From assembly GCA_949740725.1 (NCBI GenBank), contig CATJIO010000099.1:1-50325 (forward strand): 50,325 nucleotides of DNA, in the 5' to 3' direction. Positions 27,367-37,174 of the stretch are shown piece by piece. A model generated the notes under the pieces. That model made no database searches, was not told where the DNA came from, and saw only the letters and a list, made by a program, of their open reading frames with translations. The DNA is from an uncultured Lachnospiraceae bacterium. GTDB taxonomy: Bacteria; Bacillota; Clostridia; Lachnospirales; Lachnospiraceae. The position numbers were made by a program, and so were the translations under genes. The first letter of the stretch is position 1. Each line of letters begins with the position of its first letter.

Positions 27367-28956
27367 CTACCAGATTCTAGGAGTCAAAACAAAATAATCC
27401 TGGTTGTAAACTTTACCATGCTTCTGCAAAATTTGTAAAACATCTTCCTGCCCATTCGTCAAGCCTACAAAGATAATCGTATTCTTTTGTTCCAAAATCT
27501 TATCTGCATTATATATAGGTAATCCAAATAAATCACCCTGTTTATGATTATCAATAAATCCTTCCACAGGTAAAAAGGGAAAGAAAACTTCCATCATCGC
27601 TTTTACTGTTTTCGCCAGCCTTCCCGCGCCCCAAAGGTAAAACCCCTTTTCCCCTTCTGCAGCCGCCCGTTCAACTATCTCTTTGATGTGGAATAAATAC
27701 CAAAGCTTTAACCGCACCATGTCTGGATGAGTGAAAACATCATACTTGCTTTCATACCGCTTCACAAATTCAGAGAACATCTCCTGTACATTCTCCACTC
27801 TAATTTCCGATATTTTACGTTTGTCCTCTAAGACATGGTGGTAATACGTTAGCAGATCATCTCTTACCCTTTCCGGTGAATGAGTTTTCTCATACGTATC
27901 TTGCCCATTGGAAACGATTTGGGCAACCTTTCCACTTTTCCTCCCTCTCTCAAACTCCATTATTTTCTGGTATATCGCTGCTTTAGAATAACCATTACAC
28001 AAATACCCATTATATCCATCCTGAATTACCTCCGGAACCCCGGCCACCGGTGTGGAAATCACCACTAAACCATGAGCAAGGGCCTCTGATATCACATTGG
28101 GGTAAGATTCACAGGTACTTCCACACAAAAGCACATCGTTCTTTTCGTATTCTTCCTCCATAGTGCTGCAAAATCCTACAATATGGATAAATTCCTCTAG
28201 TTTTTTTTCTTTCAAATACTGCTTACATTCCTCTGCATAAGGGCCGCTATCATATCCATATAAAAACAGCTCTCCATTCACCCCTTCGGATAATGCCATT
28301 GCAAAAGCCTTGATTACTTCCAGTTGATTTTTCCGTGCAAATATTCCGCCAACGCAACAATAGTTAACCTTTTGATTGCTTGTAACCATGATTCTTTTTG
28401 GTAATAACCTCTTCGGTTTACACTCGCCTTGCAAAGGTTGAGTAGCAACCGTCCGGATACACACAGAATCTGTCCGGAGCATTCTCTTCCATATATTTGC
28501 ATAGTAATGGGAATCACAAATATGGTAATGGGCAAAGATATCTGTATAATTAATGGAAAAAAACGGTTCCCGTATTTGATAAATATTCATTATGTGAGGA
28601 ATCTTAAGTTCCCTGCTGACTAATTCTACTATGGGATTAATTTGTACAGAATGCAAAAGAGCCGGTGCGAAAGTCCTGATTTCATCTCTTACTACAAGAT
28701 AATTCCTCAAGACAGAAATCACATCAATATCCTCTGGCTGCGATGATACCTGAAAAGGAAGGCGGATCATCTCAATATTACTTTGGTTACATAAATCATA
28801 ATATTCATCCGCCATCGTTTCCCTCTTAGCATTCGAAACTGACAGTAGTACATGACAGCCTGCGCTTTTCATTAATATAGCCTGCCGAAGCAGCGTATGA
28901 GCTGCACCACCAAATCCTTGTCCTTCATCCAGGAAATACATTATCTTCAAGCTCAT
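27367..28956 (-). CDS. GT4-type glycosyltransferase with C-terminal Rossmann module
   Basis: A 529-residue GT-B glycosyltransferase. The N-terminal half has GFGGAAHTLLRQA; the donor-binding half has NYCCVGGIFARKNQLEVIKAF and SYPNVISEALAHGL with the E-x7-E-type motif of family GT4. Residues about 430-529 are the Rossmann module (FYLWGAGRLAKTV, FIDNHKQGD). ATG at 28956 follows GGGAGGA; a TTG two codons upstream is unlikely. It overlaps the preceding gene by 32 bases, so the two are translationally coupled across the composition boundary. Confidence 0.82.
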   Translation of the reverse strand: MSLKIMYFLDEGQGFGGAAHTLLRQAILMKSAGCHVLLSVSNAKRETMADEYYDLCNQSNIEMIRLPFQVSSQPEDIDVISVLRNYLVVRDEIRTFAPALLHSVQINPIVELVSRELKIPHIMNIYQIREPFFSINYTDIFAHYHICDSHYYANIWKRMLRTDSVCIRTVATQPLQGECKPKRLLPKRIMVTSNQKVNYCCVGGIFARKNQLEVIKAFAMALSEGVNGELFLYGYDSGPYAEECKQYLKEKKLEEFIHIVGFCSTMEEEYEKNDVLLCGSTCESYPNVISEALAHGLVVISTPVAGVPEVIQDGYNGYLCNGYSKAAIYQKIMEFERGRKSGKVAQIVSNGQDTYEKTHSPERVRDDLLTYYHHVLEDKRKISEIRVENVQEMFSEFVKRYESKYDVFTHPDMVRLKLWYLFHIKEIVERAAAEGEKGFYLWGAGRLAKTVKAMMEVFFPFLPVEGFIDNHKQGDLFGLPIYNADKILEQKNTIIFVGLTNGQEDVLQILQKHGKVYNQDYFVLTPRIW

Positions 28957-30025
28957 CTGCAAGTTCCTCCCAGGTTATGCATACCAGCGTAGGATGAGCC
29001 ATTTCCTCCACCTGCTGCAAAATTTCTTTACTAAATCCTTTTACCAAAATTAATAAAATTCCATCAAAGGATTTTAAACTATTCGCCGGATATACTTTAA
29101 TTTCGTCCGCGGCTCTGTCCCAAAGTTCTTTATTGTTGTCAATGAAAAATGAAGGAACCATACCGGCGCTAGATAGCAGGCGGTACATTTCCATCCCCCA
29201 CTTTCCTGCACCGAATATCGAAACTGCTTTTTTCTGCCTCTCCTTACATCTCCTTTCTATGTAATCGAAAAGGGCATCAGGATATATATTCAATAATTGT
29301 CTGAAACAAAAGGTTCTAAAATTATGATTAATGATAGATTCTATATTCTCTCGCTCACTCGATGAATAATAGGACAAATAGTTTTTTGCGATACTAGCCG
29401 TTTCATATACACATCTTTGTGCATTTTGATGACTTATTCCTCCTAGTCTAAAATTAGCAACCACTTCATCCAAAAACACAAATTTAACTCCATGCACATA
29501 AAGGCGAAGCATCAATTCATAATCTGATGCAATGTTATATTTTGTCGAAAATCCTCCAAATTCATTATAAATACTTTTTTTTATAAAAACAGTCGGGTGA
29601 GGTATTTCCATTATGTATCTTAATTTATTTATATCTGAAGGAATAAATAATTCTGCCTCTTTCTTTTCATCAATCAAATTCAGCTTACCATATACAACCT
29701 CTGCGTTATACTTTTGAAAACACTTTCTAACATTATCCAATGCACCTTGTTCATACCAATCATCAGAATTAATAATACCGATAACCTCTCCTGTAGCTAA
29801 AGATATCCCCTTATTCATCGCATCATATATCCCCTCATCAGGTTCACTAACGAGGATATCGATTGCTTCTTTATACTGTTCAATGATCTTCAACGTTCCA
29901 TCTGTTGAATTTCCGTCGATAATAATGTATTCCACAGACTCATCCTTTTGTGATATCACACTTTGTATTGTCTGTTCAATCGATTCTTTGCTATTCAAAC
30001 ATACAGTGATAATTGAAATTTTCAT
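28925..30025 (-). CDS. GT2 glycosyltransferase with C-terminal Rossmann module
   Basis: A 366-residue protein. The GT2 domain shows KISIITVCLNSKESIEQTI, IIDGNSTDGT and INSDDWYE. Residues about 265-360 are the Rossmann module (VSIFGAGKWGMEMY, FIDNNKELWD). The ribosome binding site is weak (AAGAAAG). This is the last gene of the AT-rich part: its codon use is much more A/T-ending than that of the genes at 17-25 kb. Confidence 0.82.
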   Translation of the reverse strand: MKISIITVCLNSKESIEQTIQSVISQKDESVEYIIIDGNSTDGTLKIIEQYKEAIDILVSEPDEGIYDAMNKGISLATGEVIGIINSDDWYEQGALDNVRKCFQKYNAEVVYGKLNLIDEKKEAELFIPSDINKLRYIMEIPHPTVFIKKSIYNEFGGFSTKYNIASDYELMLRLYVHGVKFVFLDEVVANFRLGGISHQNAQRCVYETASIAKNYLSYYSSSERENIESIINHNFRTFCFRQLLNIYPDALFDYIERRCKERQKKAVSIFGAGKWGMEMYRLLSSAGMVPSFFIDNNKELWDRAADEIKVYPANSLKSFDGILLILVKGFSKEILQQVEEMAHPTLVCITWEELADELEDNVFPG

Positions 30026-30054
30026 ATATGTCTACTTTCTTTATTCAGTAATAT

Positions 30055-31449
30055 CTAATACTTCTCAAGTAATGCCTTTTCCAACCTTTTTCCAAAATCA
30101 TCTATTTTAAAGTACTTTTCATAAGTTTGTCTTGCATTTCTCCCAATCTGAGAAATATCCTTTTCATTATTAAATATCCAGCGCATTTTATCAGCCAATT
30201 CATCTACATTTCCTGATTTAAATACTAAACCATTGATACCATCATGAATATAATCAGCTATTCCAGTTGTATCTGATACGATACAAGCTTTTCCATGCAT
30301 CATTGCCTCTGTTGTTACAATTGACAAAGTCTCTTCTAAAGAAGAGCAAACCAATACATCTATCTCCAAATAAACTTTTTTTAACTCATCTCTGGTCATT
30401 TCTCCCATCAGCAATACACTGGATTCTAGAGAAGCCAGCCTTTTTACTTCATTACTATAAGGATCTTGGCCAATAAGACCAATAATTAAAAATAATGCAT
30501 TATTTTTAAATTGTGATTCTAGCCTTTTTACCGCTTTTAAAAAAATATCTTGAGCTTTCAGTGGAATAACTCCCCCGATAATAGCAAAAACAATTTTTTT
30601 ATTCCTTTTTTTTCTTATTATTGCTTCCCGTTCATCTGGTATTCCATATGCAAGTGTTTTTGTAATTCGGTTAGGAAAATACTGATTAAAGCTTCTCTGT
30701 GCAATCTTGCTTACTGCATAAATGTTAATCCCTTCCAATTTTTCTGTCATAATATACTCATCAAATTGAATTAGAATTGGTTCATAAAAAGAGCTGGGTT
30801 CATGGATCCACCAAAGTACTGGTTTAATTTTACTTATTTCACTTGCACATAATATCATCTGAAAAACATTTACAATTATATAATCAAACTGTTTAATAAA
30901 AAGGATTTCCTCTTGGTATAGATATGGCAGCGCTAAACAAATGATAATATTTAATCCATTGTCTTTCATTTCGTTAATAAATGCAGGATTTCCTTCTGGG
31001 GCTGCCAATACTACATTATATTCAAGCTTTTCTAATGCCCTTGCAGCATAAACAGCTGCTAAAGATCCTCCATTATATCCTAGATTTGTGGAAATAATAA
31101 GAACCTTTTTACCTGTCACAAATTCATTTGTATTTCCACAATAAAAAGAAAATTTTCCTCGTTCTTTTTCACTTTTCAAACGCGCCCAGCACCATATTTT
31201 TTTAATATCAATCCCCAAATTTAAAAGTTGATTCTTCATCTCATTTGTCTTAATGCTCATTAGAAGAATCACATCAAAATCCATTGTTAGAATTTGCTCT
31301 ACAGCAAAAACTGGAATACCATCTAAATGTATTCCATGTATACTTTTATTATTATCAATAATAGCAATTAGTTGAATATCTGTATATTCCAACAAATATT
31401 TTTTTCTTTTTTGGTAAAATTCACCTGCTCCAAAAACTACAATTTTCAA
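30055..31449 (-). CDS. GT4 glycosyltransferase with N-terminal Rossmann module (TTG start)
   Basis: A 464-residue protein. It starts at TTG (31449) because GAAGGGA is 6 bases upstream and the Rossmann module begins there at once (KIVVFGAGEFYQKRK, IIDNNKSIHG). From about residue 120 a GT-B fold follows: TNLGYNGGSLAAVYAARAL, IIGGVIPLKAQDIFLKA and SLEETLSIVTTEAMMHGK with the GT4 donor-binding pattern. It starts one base after the preceding gene stops. Acceptor and sugar are unknown. Confidence 0.82.
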   Translation of the reverse strand: MKIVVFGAGEFYQKRKKYLLEYTDIQLIAIIDNNKSIHGIHLDGIPVFAVEQILTMDFDVILLMSIKTNEMKNQLLNLGIDIKKIWCWARLKSEKERGKFSFYCGNTNEFVTGKKVLIISTNLGYNGGSLAAVYAARALEKLEYNVVLAAPEGNPAFINEMKDNGLNIIICLALPYLYQEEILFIKQFDYIIVNVFQMILCASEISKIKPVLWWIHEPSSFYEPILIQFDEYIMTEKLEGINIYAVSKIAQRSFNQYFPNRITKTLAYGIPDEREAIIRKKRNKKIVFAIIGGVIPLKAQDIFLKAVKRLESQFKNNALFLIIGLIGQDPYSNEVKRLASLESSVLLMGEMTRDELKKVYLEIDVLVCSSLEETLSIVTTEAMMHGKACIVSDTTGIADYIHDGINGLVFKSGNVDELADKMRWIFNNEKDISQIGRNARQTYEKYFKIDDFGKRLEKALLEKY

Positions 31450-31450
31450 T

Positions 31451-33106
31451 CTATATCCCTTCTCTAAAAAATTCAAAATTTCCTATTTCCTCTTTTTGAA
31501 GCTCCTCAATTAAGCTAATCACTTGCCCTGTTTTATCCATTGAATTTATATCATATATCCTTGAATAAATAGTTCCTCTCTTGTACATCAAAAAGAATAA
31601 TTTTTTTCGATGTATATATTCATTCAAAACATCTATGATTGTTGGAATATTCTTTTTTTTCAACAATCCTTCTATGATTTCCTTCAATTCAAAATCAAAA
31701 ATATATCTCCCCATTAAGCTATAATTTCCTGCCTGGTAGTCTATAAATGCTTCCTGTGGTATTCCATTTTTAGCATTTACTTGCATACTTTCTACATCAT
31801 CTGAAAAAAAGACTTTCGAACCCCATGCATATGCTCCATCAAATGTACAAATCTTTTCTGATAACTCTTTTGCGATACCTATTCCATGTACAAAATAGTC
31901 TGTGTATAGAAGAAGCATTTTAGATGCCTTCATAAAATTAGGATTCTGAATCATGTGCCTCACTGCGTCATAAGAATCTGAGACTAAATAATTAATTCTG
32001 ATTCCAAATTTTTCTCCGCAACCTATTAATTTTTGATATTCTACTTTTACTATTTCTGTCACAATAATATATACCTCTTCTACATTCAATAGTCGTAATG
32101 TATTTAAGGCATAAAACATAATAGGTTTATTTCCCATAAAGAGCATCTTTCCCTGTTGCTTTTCTAGAAAACTTCCTACAATCATTCCTGTTGCTCTATT
32201 GTATCCATGACATATGAAATTATAACTTTCCCCTTCATCTTGGCGCATTAAAGAAGCTAATATTCCCCCTCCGCATGCAGAATAAACACACTTCTCACAT
32301 TGCGATATGACATAAAGCGCATATAAATAGTTCAAATCCCTCTCATAACCATTCTCGTTTGTATAAATACTATTGAGTGTGTCATGTCCCAGATTTTTAT
32401 ATCGCTTTGAAGGCACTGAATATACTCTTCCAGGATATCTCCTTTGGAATCTCATAAAAATGTCATTATCCTCTGTAGCTAAAAAAATATAATTTTCATC
32501 ATTTATTATATCGATCTGATGAAAAATCAGATCATCACATATAGGCTTTAGGTGCCCAATTGGTTTCAATTCTTTGTAATCTGTTCCTCGGGCAAGTATT
32601 CCAATCATTTTTTTATCATTACCAACTTGCCTACTTGCACATCTATCGAAATATTCCTTTACTTCTTTCTTTAGTCGAATATAAAGATGAAAAAACTGAC
32701 GCCATTGAGCGGATTTTTCATTGCAAAAATCCTTAAAGCTTGTTGCATCTATAAATTCTGTATAGTTAAACTTTCTTACATCATCTATAACAAAGTAATT
32801 ACCACTATCATACGCATGTTCTAAACTAATATTTAAAGGTTGTTCAAAAAAATATTCCCAAACATTTTCTCTCCCAACCTTTTTAGCATCATATTGAGGA
32901 AGCTTACAATTTTTCCAATCTACTACAGGAATAAATCCATTCTCTATACCAAATCTTATCCCCATCAATGTATATAAAATATACCAGCCTAAACCAGCTG
33001 TGGAAATTAGATAATCCCCCATTTTTAAAATCAAATATTTTTTATTTGTTTGCATCCTTGCATTTAAAGTATTATTTCTCCAGTTCGTATAATTTCCTTG
33101 CTCCAT
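31451..33106 (-). CDS. Fucosyltransferase-like protein fused to a nucleotidyltransferase-like domain
   Basis: A 551-residue protein. The first 300 residues resemble the GT-B fold of alpha-1,6-/O-fucosyltransferases: VVDWKNCKLPQYD, NVWEYFFEQP, GILARGTDY (arginine for GDP-sugar binding) and IFLATEDNDI. The C-terminal part (from about residue 310) resembles a sugar-1-phosphate nucleotidyltransferase fold: GNKPIMFYALNTLRLLNVEEV, then LLLYTDYFVHG and SLMGRYIFDFELKE, but the usual N-terminal G-x-G-T-R loop is absent, so it may be inactive or a distant relative. This is the only gene from 17.4 to 39.8 kb without the Rossmann module. GAGAAGGAAAC precedes the ATG. Confidence 0.62.
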   Translation of the reverse strand: MEQGNYTNWRNNTLNARMQTNKKYLILKMGDYLISTAGLGWYILYTLMGIRFGIENGFIPVVDWKNCKLPQYDAKKVGRENVWEYFFEQPLNISLEHAYDSGNYFVIDDVRKFNYTEFIDATSFKDFCNEKSAQWRQFFHLYIRLKKEVKEYFDRCASRQVGNDKKMIGILARGTDYKELKPIGHLKPICDDLIFHQIDIINDENYIFLATEDNDIFMRFQRRYPGRVYSVPSKRYKNLGHDTLNSIYTNENGYERDLNYLYALYVISQCEKCVYSACGGGILASLMRQDEGESYNFICHGYNRATGMIVGSFLEKQQGKMLFMGNKPIMFYALNTLRLLNVEEVYIIVTEIVKVEYQKLIGCGEKFGIRINYLVSDSYDAVRHMIQNPNFMKASKMLLLYTDYFVHGIGIAKELSEKICTFDGAYAWGSKVFFSDDVESMQVNAKNGIPQEAFIDYQAGNYSLMGRYIFDFELKEIIEGLLKKKNIPTIIDVLNEYIHRKKLFFLMYKRGTIYSRIYDINSMDKTGQVISLIEELQKEEIGNFEFFREGI

Positions 33107-33142
33107 GTTTCCTTCTCCACCATATATTTTCCATTAAAAATC

Positions 33143-34621
33143 TTATGTCATTCCATCAATTCTATTTTCACGAAAAAGTATTCTTTTCCAAAACTCTAAA
33201 TGAGGCTTCATAAGGCTTTTGGGATAAACCATATCATGAGCTAATTTTCCCATTTTATTCAATTTTTCCCGATGGTTTGCCAAATATTCTATCCGATCAG
33301 CTATAGCAATATAATCACCAATTGGAACTCTATAACCATTTATGCCATTCAGAATATCTTCTTTAGTACCTGATGTTGCTGTTACAATGGGAATCGCTCC
33401 GTTCCCCATCGCTTCTATTATACTAATACTCCTTCCTTCATAATCAGCAAAATTGACACAGATATCTTGTCGATGCCAAAAAGAAGAAATTTCACTTCTT
33501 TCTAATCTTCCTAAAAATTTTATTTGCTCAGTTAAGCCATGATCATACACATACTTTTCCATATGTAATTTCCCTGGCCCATCCCCTGCCAGCTCAATTT
33601 TAAAATTGATATTTCTCTGCACAAGTATACTGATACACTTTACGAATAAATCAATTCGTTTCTGAGAATGTACTGCACTATTTATACTTTCTATACGCCC
33701 AGCATAACCAATTTGAATTGGCTTTTTATCATCTTCAGTATAGATATGTGTTAAATTTTCTTCACAGTCAAATGGACATGTCATAGAATATAATTTTTCT
33801 GGTTCGATTCCATTATGCATTAAATCATTTCTAATATCTAAACTGACACCAATATAAATGTCTGTACATTCCTTAAAATCCATATATGCATCATATACCA
33901 TTTTGCAACTATTATGTACTACCGATAGGATTTCAATCTGATTCGGATATACTCGTTTAATCAAATATGCCGCTAACATTACTTCATCTGTTGTGCAGGT
34001 AACTACCTTACAGGGTAATTTGCTCATGATAACTTCTATCAGATTTAAAATGGACTTTGGAGAAAATCTAACATCGTGTTTAATATCTACGCTAATAACA
34101 TGATTGGTCAATTCTTTTGGCACTTCATAAATTCCATTATCAGAAATAATATGAACATTACGCTCCCCGCTTAATAGTAATGCTCTGCAAATATCTATAG
34201 TCCATAATTCAACCCCACCAAGAACCAGCCCTTGATAGCAATCAAATAATACTGATTGCTCCTTGTAATATTTAATTGAATGTGCTCGTATAATCTGCTC
34301 GATTGTTTTATTTTCTTTGTATACGTTTAGAAGTAATTCATAATACTTTATTTCTATTATTGAATTTAAAGTAACGATTTCTTGTAATTGATTTCGTATT
34401 TGTTCTACCACATCATTGTTTAAAACTGTAATGCAGATATATTTATTTTGAAATGTCTCTATAATCCTTGGAGATTGAATAATCTCCCCCTCTATTACCT
34501 CTCCCCACATATTTGCATTACTATCTACAATGGCTAAAATATGAATATCCAGCCAATGTAGTATTTCACATAATGTTCTGCACCTTTTTCCTGCTCCATA
34601 TAAAATAACTTCATGAATCAT
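33143..34621 (-). CDS. GT4 glycosyltransferase with N-terminal Rossmann module
   Basis: A 492-residue protein. The Rossmann module is at residues 1-110 (EVILYGAGKRCRTL, IVDSNANMWG). The rest is a GT-B glycosyltransferase: FDCYQGLVLGGVELW, GYAGRIESINSAVHSQKRID, FLGRLERSEI and DYEGRSISIIEAMGNG in the donor-binding half. Its ATG overlaps the stop of the radical SAM gene by one base, with AGGTGG upstream, so the two are coupled. AT-rich codon use. Confidence 0.82.
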   Translation of the reverse strand: MIHEVILYGAGKRCRTLCEILHWLDIHILAIVDSNANMWGEVIEGEIIQSPRIIETFQNKYICITVLNNDVVEQIRNQLQEIVTLNSIIEIKYYELLLNVYKENKTIEQIIRAHSIKYYKEQSVLFDCYQGLVLGGVELWTIDICRALLLSGERNVHIISDNGIYEVPKELTNHVISVDIKHDVRFSPKSILNLIEVIMSKLPCKVVTCTTDEVMLAAYLIKRVYPNQIEILSVVHNSCKMVYDAYMDFKECTDIYIGVSLDIRNDLMHNGIEPEKLYSMTCPFDCEENLTHIYTEDDKKPIQIGYAGRIESINSAVHSQKRIDLFVKCISILVQRNINFKIELAGDGPGKLHMEKYVYDHGLTEQIKFLGRLERSEISSFWHRQDICVNFADYEGRSISIIEAMGNGAIPIVTATSGTKEDILNGINGYRVPIGDYIAIADRIEYLANHREKLNKMGKLAHDMVYPKSLMKPHLEFWKRILFRENRIDGMT

Positions 34622-35805
34622 TATTTTTCCACCTGCTCTGCTGCTGGTATAGGATATTTTTTTGCCTCTGCCCCATTACAATGATTACACATATCCAAAT
34701 AACCCTTTTCGGAATAACCCAATGTAAATTCTAACAATTCTTTTTTATAATTATCTCCTGTCAACTTATCTAAATCCAAATAGTCATCTTGTCCGATATT
34801 GTATCCTAAATTTTCTGACACACTCCTTGCCATTACACAATAATACAATCTATTTTCTCTAACTTCTCGACAAGGGGTATGGCACGAATCAAATATCATT
34901 ATTAACTCTTCTTTTGTTGCTTTTCGATTTAAATAATCAAAACCATAATCCATCCATTCTGATTCCTCGTTCCCAAGCAAATATGAAACATTACCTTTAT
35001 CCAGACACACAATTAACTTTTCATATCTTTCTCGCAACCGTGGTAGTTGAACAGAATAATTGGAGATTCTAAAAAGCACTTGATATTCTCGACAAATGTC
35101 CAACAATTCTTTTGTCGGAATAATTGTTCCATTTGTTGTAATACTATAAACTCCTATTTTTTCTCTGTACCTCTTTCCTATGTATCGGATTACCTCCACT
35201 AAATCTCTATATAACAATGGTTCTCCACCTATTAAAACGAACTCTTTAATAAAATCGATCTTTGAAAAAAAGGAATCTGCACTTTTATATGCTTGTTTAA
35301 GAGTCATATCCTTTGCCATTGAATTATCTACAGCATAACATCCATGTGCACACTTTTTACATTTTAAAGTACATCTTTCCGTTAATGTAATCTGAGCAAG
35401 TGAAATAAAGGATCTATTGTAATAATAAACTGACAATATCGGAAAAATAATATCGCAAAACTCATCATATAAAAAATAATCTACTCCATTTACTAGCTCA
35501 AAACTTCTTAATTGTTCTGAAATATTTGATGTATTTGCCTGGGACGCTGAAACGACAATAAATCCATCTCTTTCTTTTAAAAAATCATTTATCGAATATA
35601 CCCTATGATTTTCACATCCCTTTTTCTGCTTCTCAATACTATTATCAATATATCCAGCAAAGCAATTATATTTTTCTAACGTAGCAGCAAGTTCTCTTCC
35701 TTTTACTCCTGCTCCAAAAATATAAATTTTCTGCATCTTACCATACTGTTTTACCAATTTATCTGCAAAATGATCATTTTCATGGCCTTTATTCTTCCAA
35801 CGCAT
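34621..35805 (-). CDS. Radical SAM protein with N-terminal Rossmann module
   Basis: A 394-residue protein. Residues 24-125 are the Rossmann module (IYIFGAGVKGRELA, YIDNSIEKQKKG). Residues about 135-260 are a radical SAM core: ITLTERCTLKCKKCAHGC with the CX3CX2C cluster motif, then LIGGEPLLYRDL (the GGEP SAM-binding motif). The C-terminus has further cysteines (CHTPCREV, YYCVMA, CNHC) that could bind a second iron-sulfur cluster as in SPASM-type proteins, ending IPAAEQVE. The substrate is unknown; radical modification of a sugar or peptide in the glycan pathway is possible. GAGGAG precedes the ATG. Confidence 0.75.
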   Translation of the reverse strand: MRWKNKGHENDHFADKLVKQYGKMQKIYIFGAGVKGRELAATLEKYNCFAGYIDNSIEKQKKGCENHRVYSINDFLKERDGFIVVSASQANTSNISEQLRSFELVNGVDYFLYDEFCDIIFPILSVYYYNRSFISLAQITLTERCTLKCKKCAHGCYAVDNSMAKDMTLKQAYKSADSFFSKIDFIKEFVLIGGEPLLYRDLVEVIRYIGKRYREKIGVYSITTNGTIIPTKELLDICREYQVLFRISNYSVQLPRLRERYEKLIVCLDKGNVSYLLGNEESEWMDYGFDYLNRKATKEELIMIFDSCHTPCREVRENRLYYCVMARSVSENLGYNIGQDDYLDLDKLTGDNYKKELLEFTLGYSEKGYLDMCNHCNGAEAKKYPIPAAEQVEK

Positions 35806-35840
35806 TCAATTCTCCTCATCCATATTAGTCCTATCTGTAC

Positions 35841-37058
35841 TCACTCAATACCTATTCTTTCAATAATTTGCCTTTCATAATTATCATCTAAAACAGGCTC
35901 TTTAGGATAATGGCACCAACTCAATTCAGCCACACACTTTCCAGGAATTTCAATTCTTTCTTCTGCTCTACGAATAAACCATTCATATTCATTATCAATT
36001 TGTCCTATGTCTAATGTTTGAACTCCCAATATTCCAAGGTCATATGCGAGAACAGTCGCTGTAGGCCCAAGGGATACAAGTACCAATTCATTATTAAATA
36101 CATTCTTTTTGATAGTATCTAAAAGTATCTTATAATAAGTAAAGACATTTCTCTCTGGACAAATAATACGCCTTATCCCTTTTGCATTGGCAAAAAGATC
36201 ATTTCCTATTCCCATTTTTGAATTTTTACCTTCAACTATTAGCAATTCCCTACCATTCCAAACTTGCTTAAATAGATCAAAAATTATCTTTGCATGATTC
36301 TTATCTTTATACATCATGTACGGCCTTGAAACATATGCATCGAAATAAAAACGGTTAAATTCAAAAAAACTCATAACCTCCCTTCTTGTGCTGCCATAAA
36401 GATATTGCCTAATCGCATTTGCCGCTTTTTCTGTATAACAATCTAGATTTCCAAAATTGTTTGCAATAGCTAATACAATATTCTCATTTTTAGAATAAAT
36501 GATCTCCTTTAATCGCTCTGAAAGCTCCTCATCAACCGTTTGAAACCAGGGGCGTTCAATCCCCCTCATTATTTCAAATTCACCATCCCCAAAACGACAT
36601 AAGGATACATTCTTTTGGATAATATAGTCCAACAGCTCCTCTGCATTTTTTATTATAGGTCCTTGTTCCACCTCTAATTCATATGGTAAACTATCTAACT
36701 TCCATTTACATATCTGTAACTGCTCTTCTAATTCTATTATTTTTTTCACCTTTTTATCAATAATAGGGAAAAGTTCTTCTTTATCTGCCCAAAAAGTCAA
36801 AATTTTATTTTCATTTATGCCCATATCTTTGCAATTTTGTAATATAGGCTGATAGTTTTTTGCCGATATCAGTATATAATCAAATTCAGATGTTTTTAAA
36901 ATATCCGGCGATTCCACAGCTATACCCTCTATAGCAAATTCCTCTCGCCTAACTTTATTTTTATCTACAATCCCTTCAACTGTACAAACATTTTTATTTA
37001 CTGCCTCGTATACTACCTTTAAGTATTTACCGGCGCCCCATATGTATATTTTTTTCAT
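35841..37058 (-). CDS. GT-D fold glycosyltransferase (DUF1792-like) with N-terminal Rossmann module
   Basis: A 405-residue protein. Rossmann module at 1-100 (IYIWGAGKYLKVVY, IVDKNKVRRE). Residues about 150-385 match the GT-D type glycosyltransferase family formerly DUF1792: SLCRFGDGEFEIMRG (with the DGE metal/nucleotide motif), SFFEFNRFYFDAY, LIVEGKNSKMGIGNDLF and LGPTATVLAYDL. Characterised relatives add glucose to streptococcal adhesin (serine-rich repeat protein) glycans in the cytoplasm. The ribosome binding site is weak. The precedent of protein O-glycosylation fits the idea of a protein acceptor. Confidence 0.78.
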   Translation of the reverse strand: MKKIYIWGAGKYLKVVYEAVNKNVCTVEGIVDKNKVRREEFAIEGIAVESPDILKTSEFDYILISAKNYQPILQNCKDMGINENKILTFWADKEELFPIIDKKVKKIIELEEQLQICKWKLDSLPYELEVEQGPIIKNAEELLDYIIQKNVSLCRFGDGEFEIMRGIERPWFQTVDEELSERLKEIIYSKNENIVLAIANNFGNLDCYTEKAANAIRQYLYGSTRREVMSFFEFNRFYFDAYVSRPYMMYKDKNHAKIIFDLFKQVWNGRELLIVEGKNSKMGIGNDLFANAKGIRRIICPERNVFTYYKILLDTIKKNVFNNELVLVSLGPTATVLAYDLGILGVQTLDIGQIDNEYEWFIRRAEERIEIPGKCVAELSWCHYPKEPVLDDNYERQIIERIGIE

Positions 37059-37174
37059 TTCGCTTTACCACTATTCCTTTTTATTCTTAACCGTTTCTTT
37101 ACAAATCTTTGAGATATATAAACTTTATATTTATAACAATCATTCAAAAGATATTCATATTAACTATAATACGA

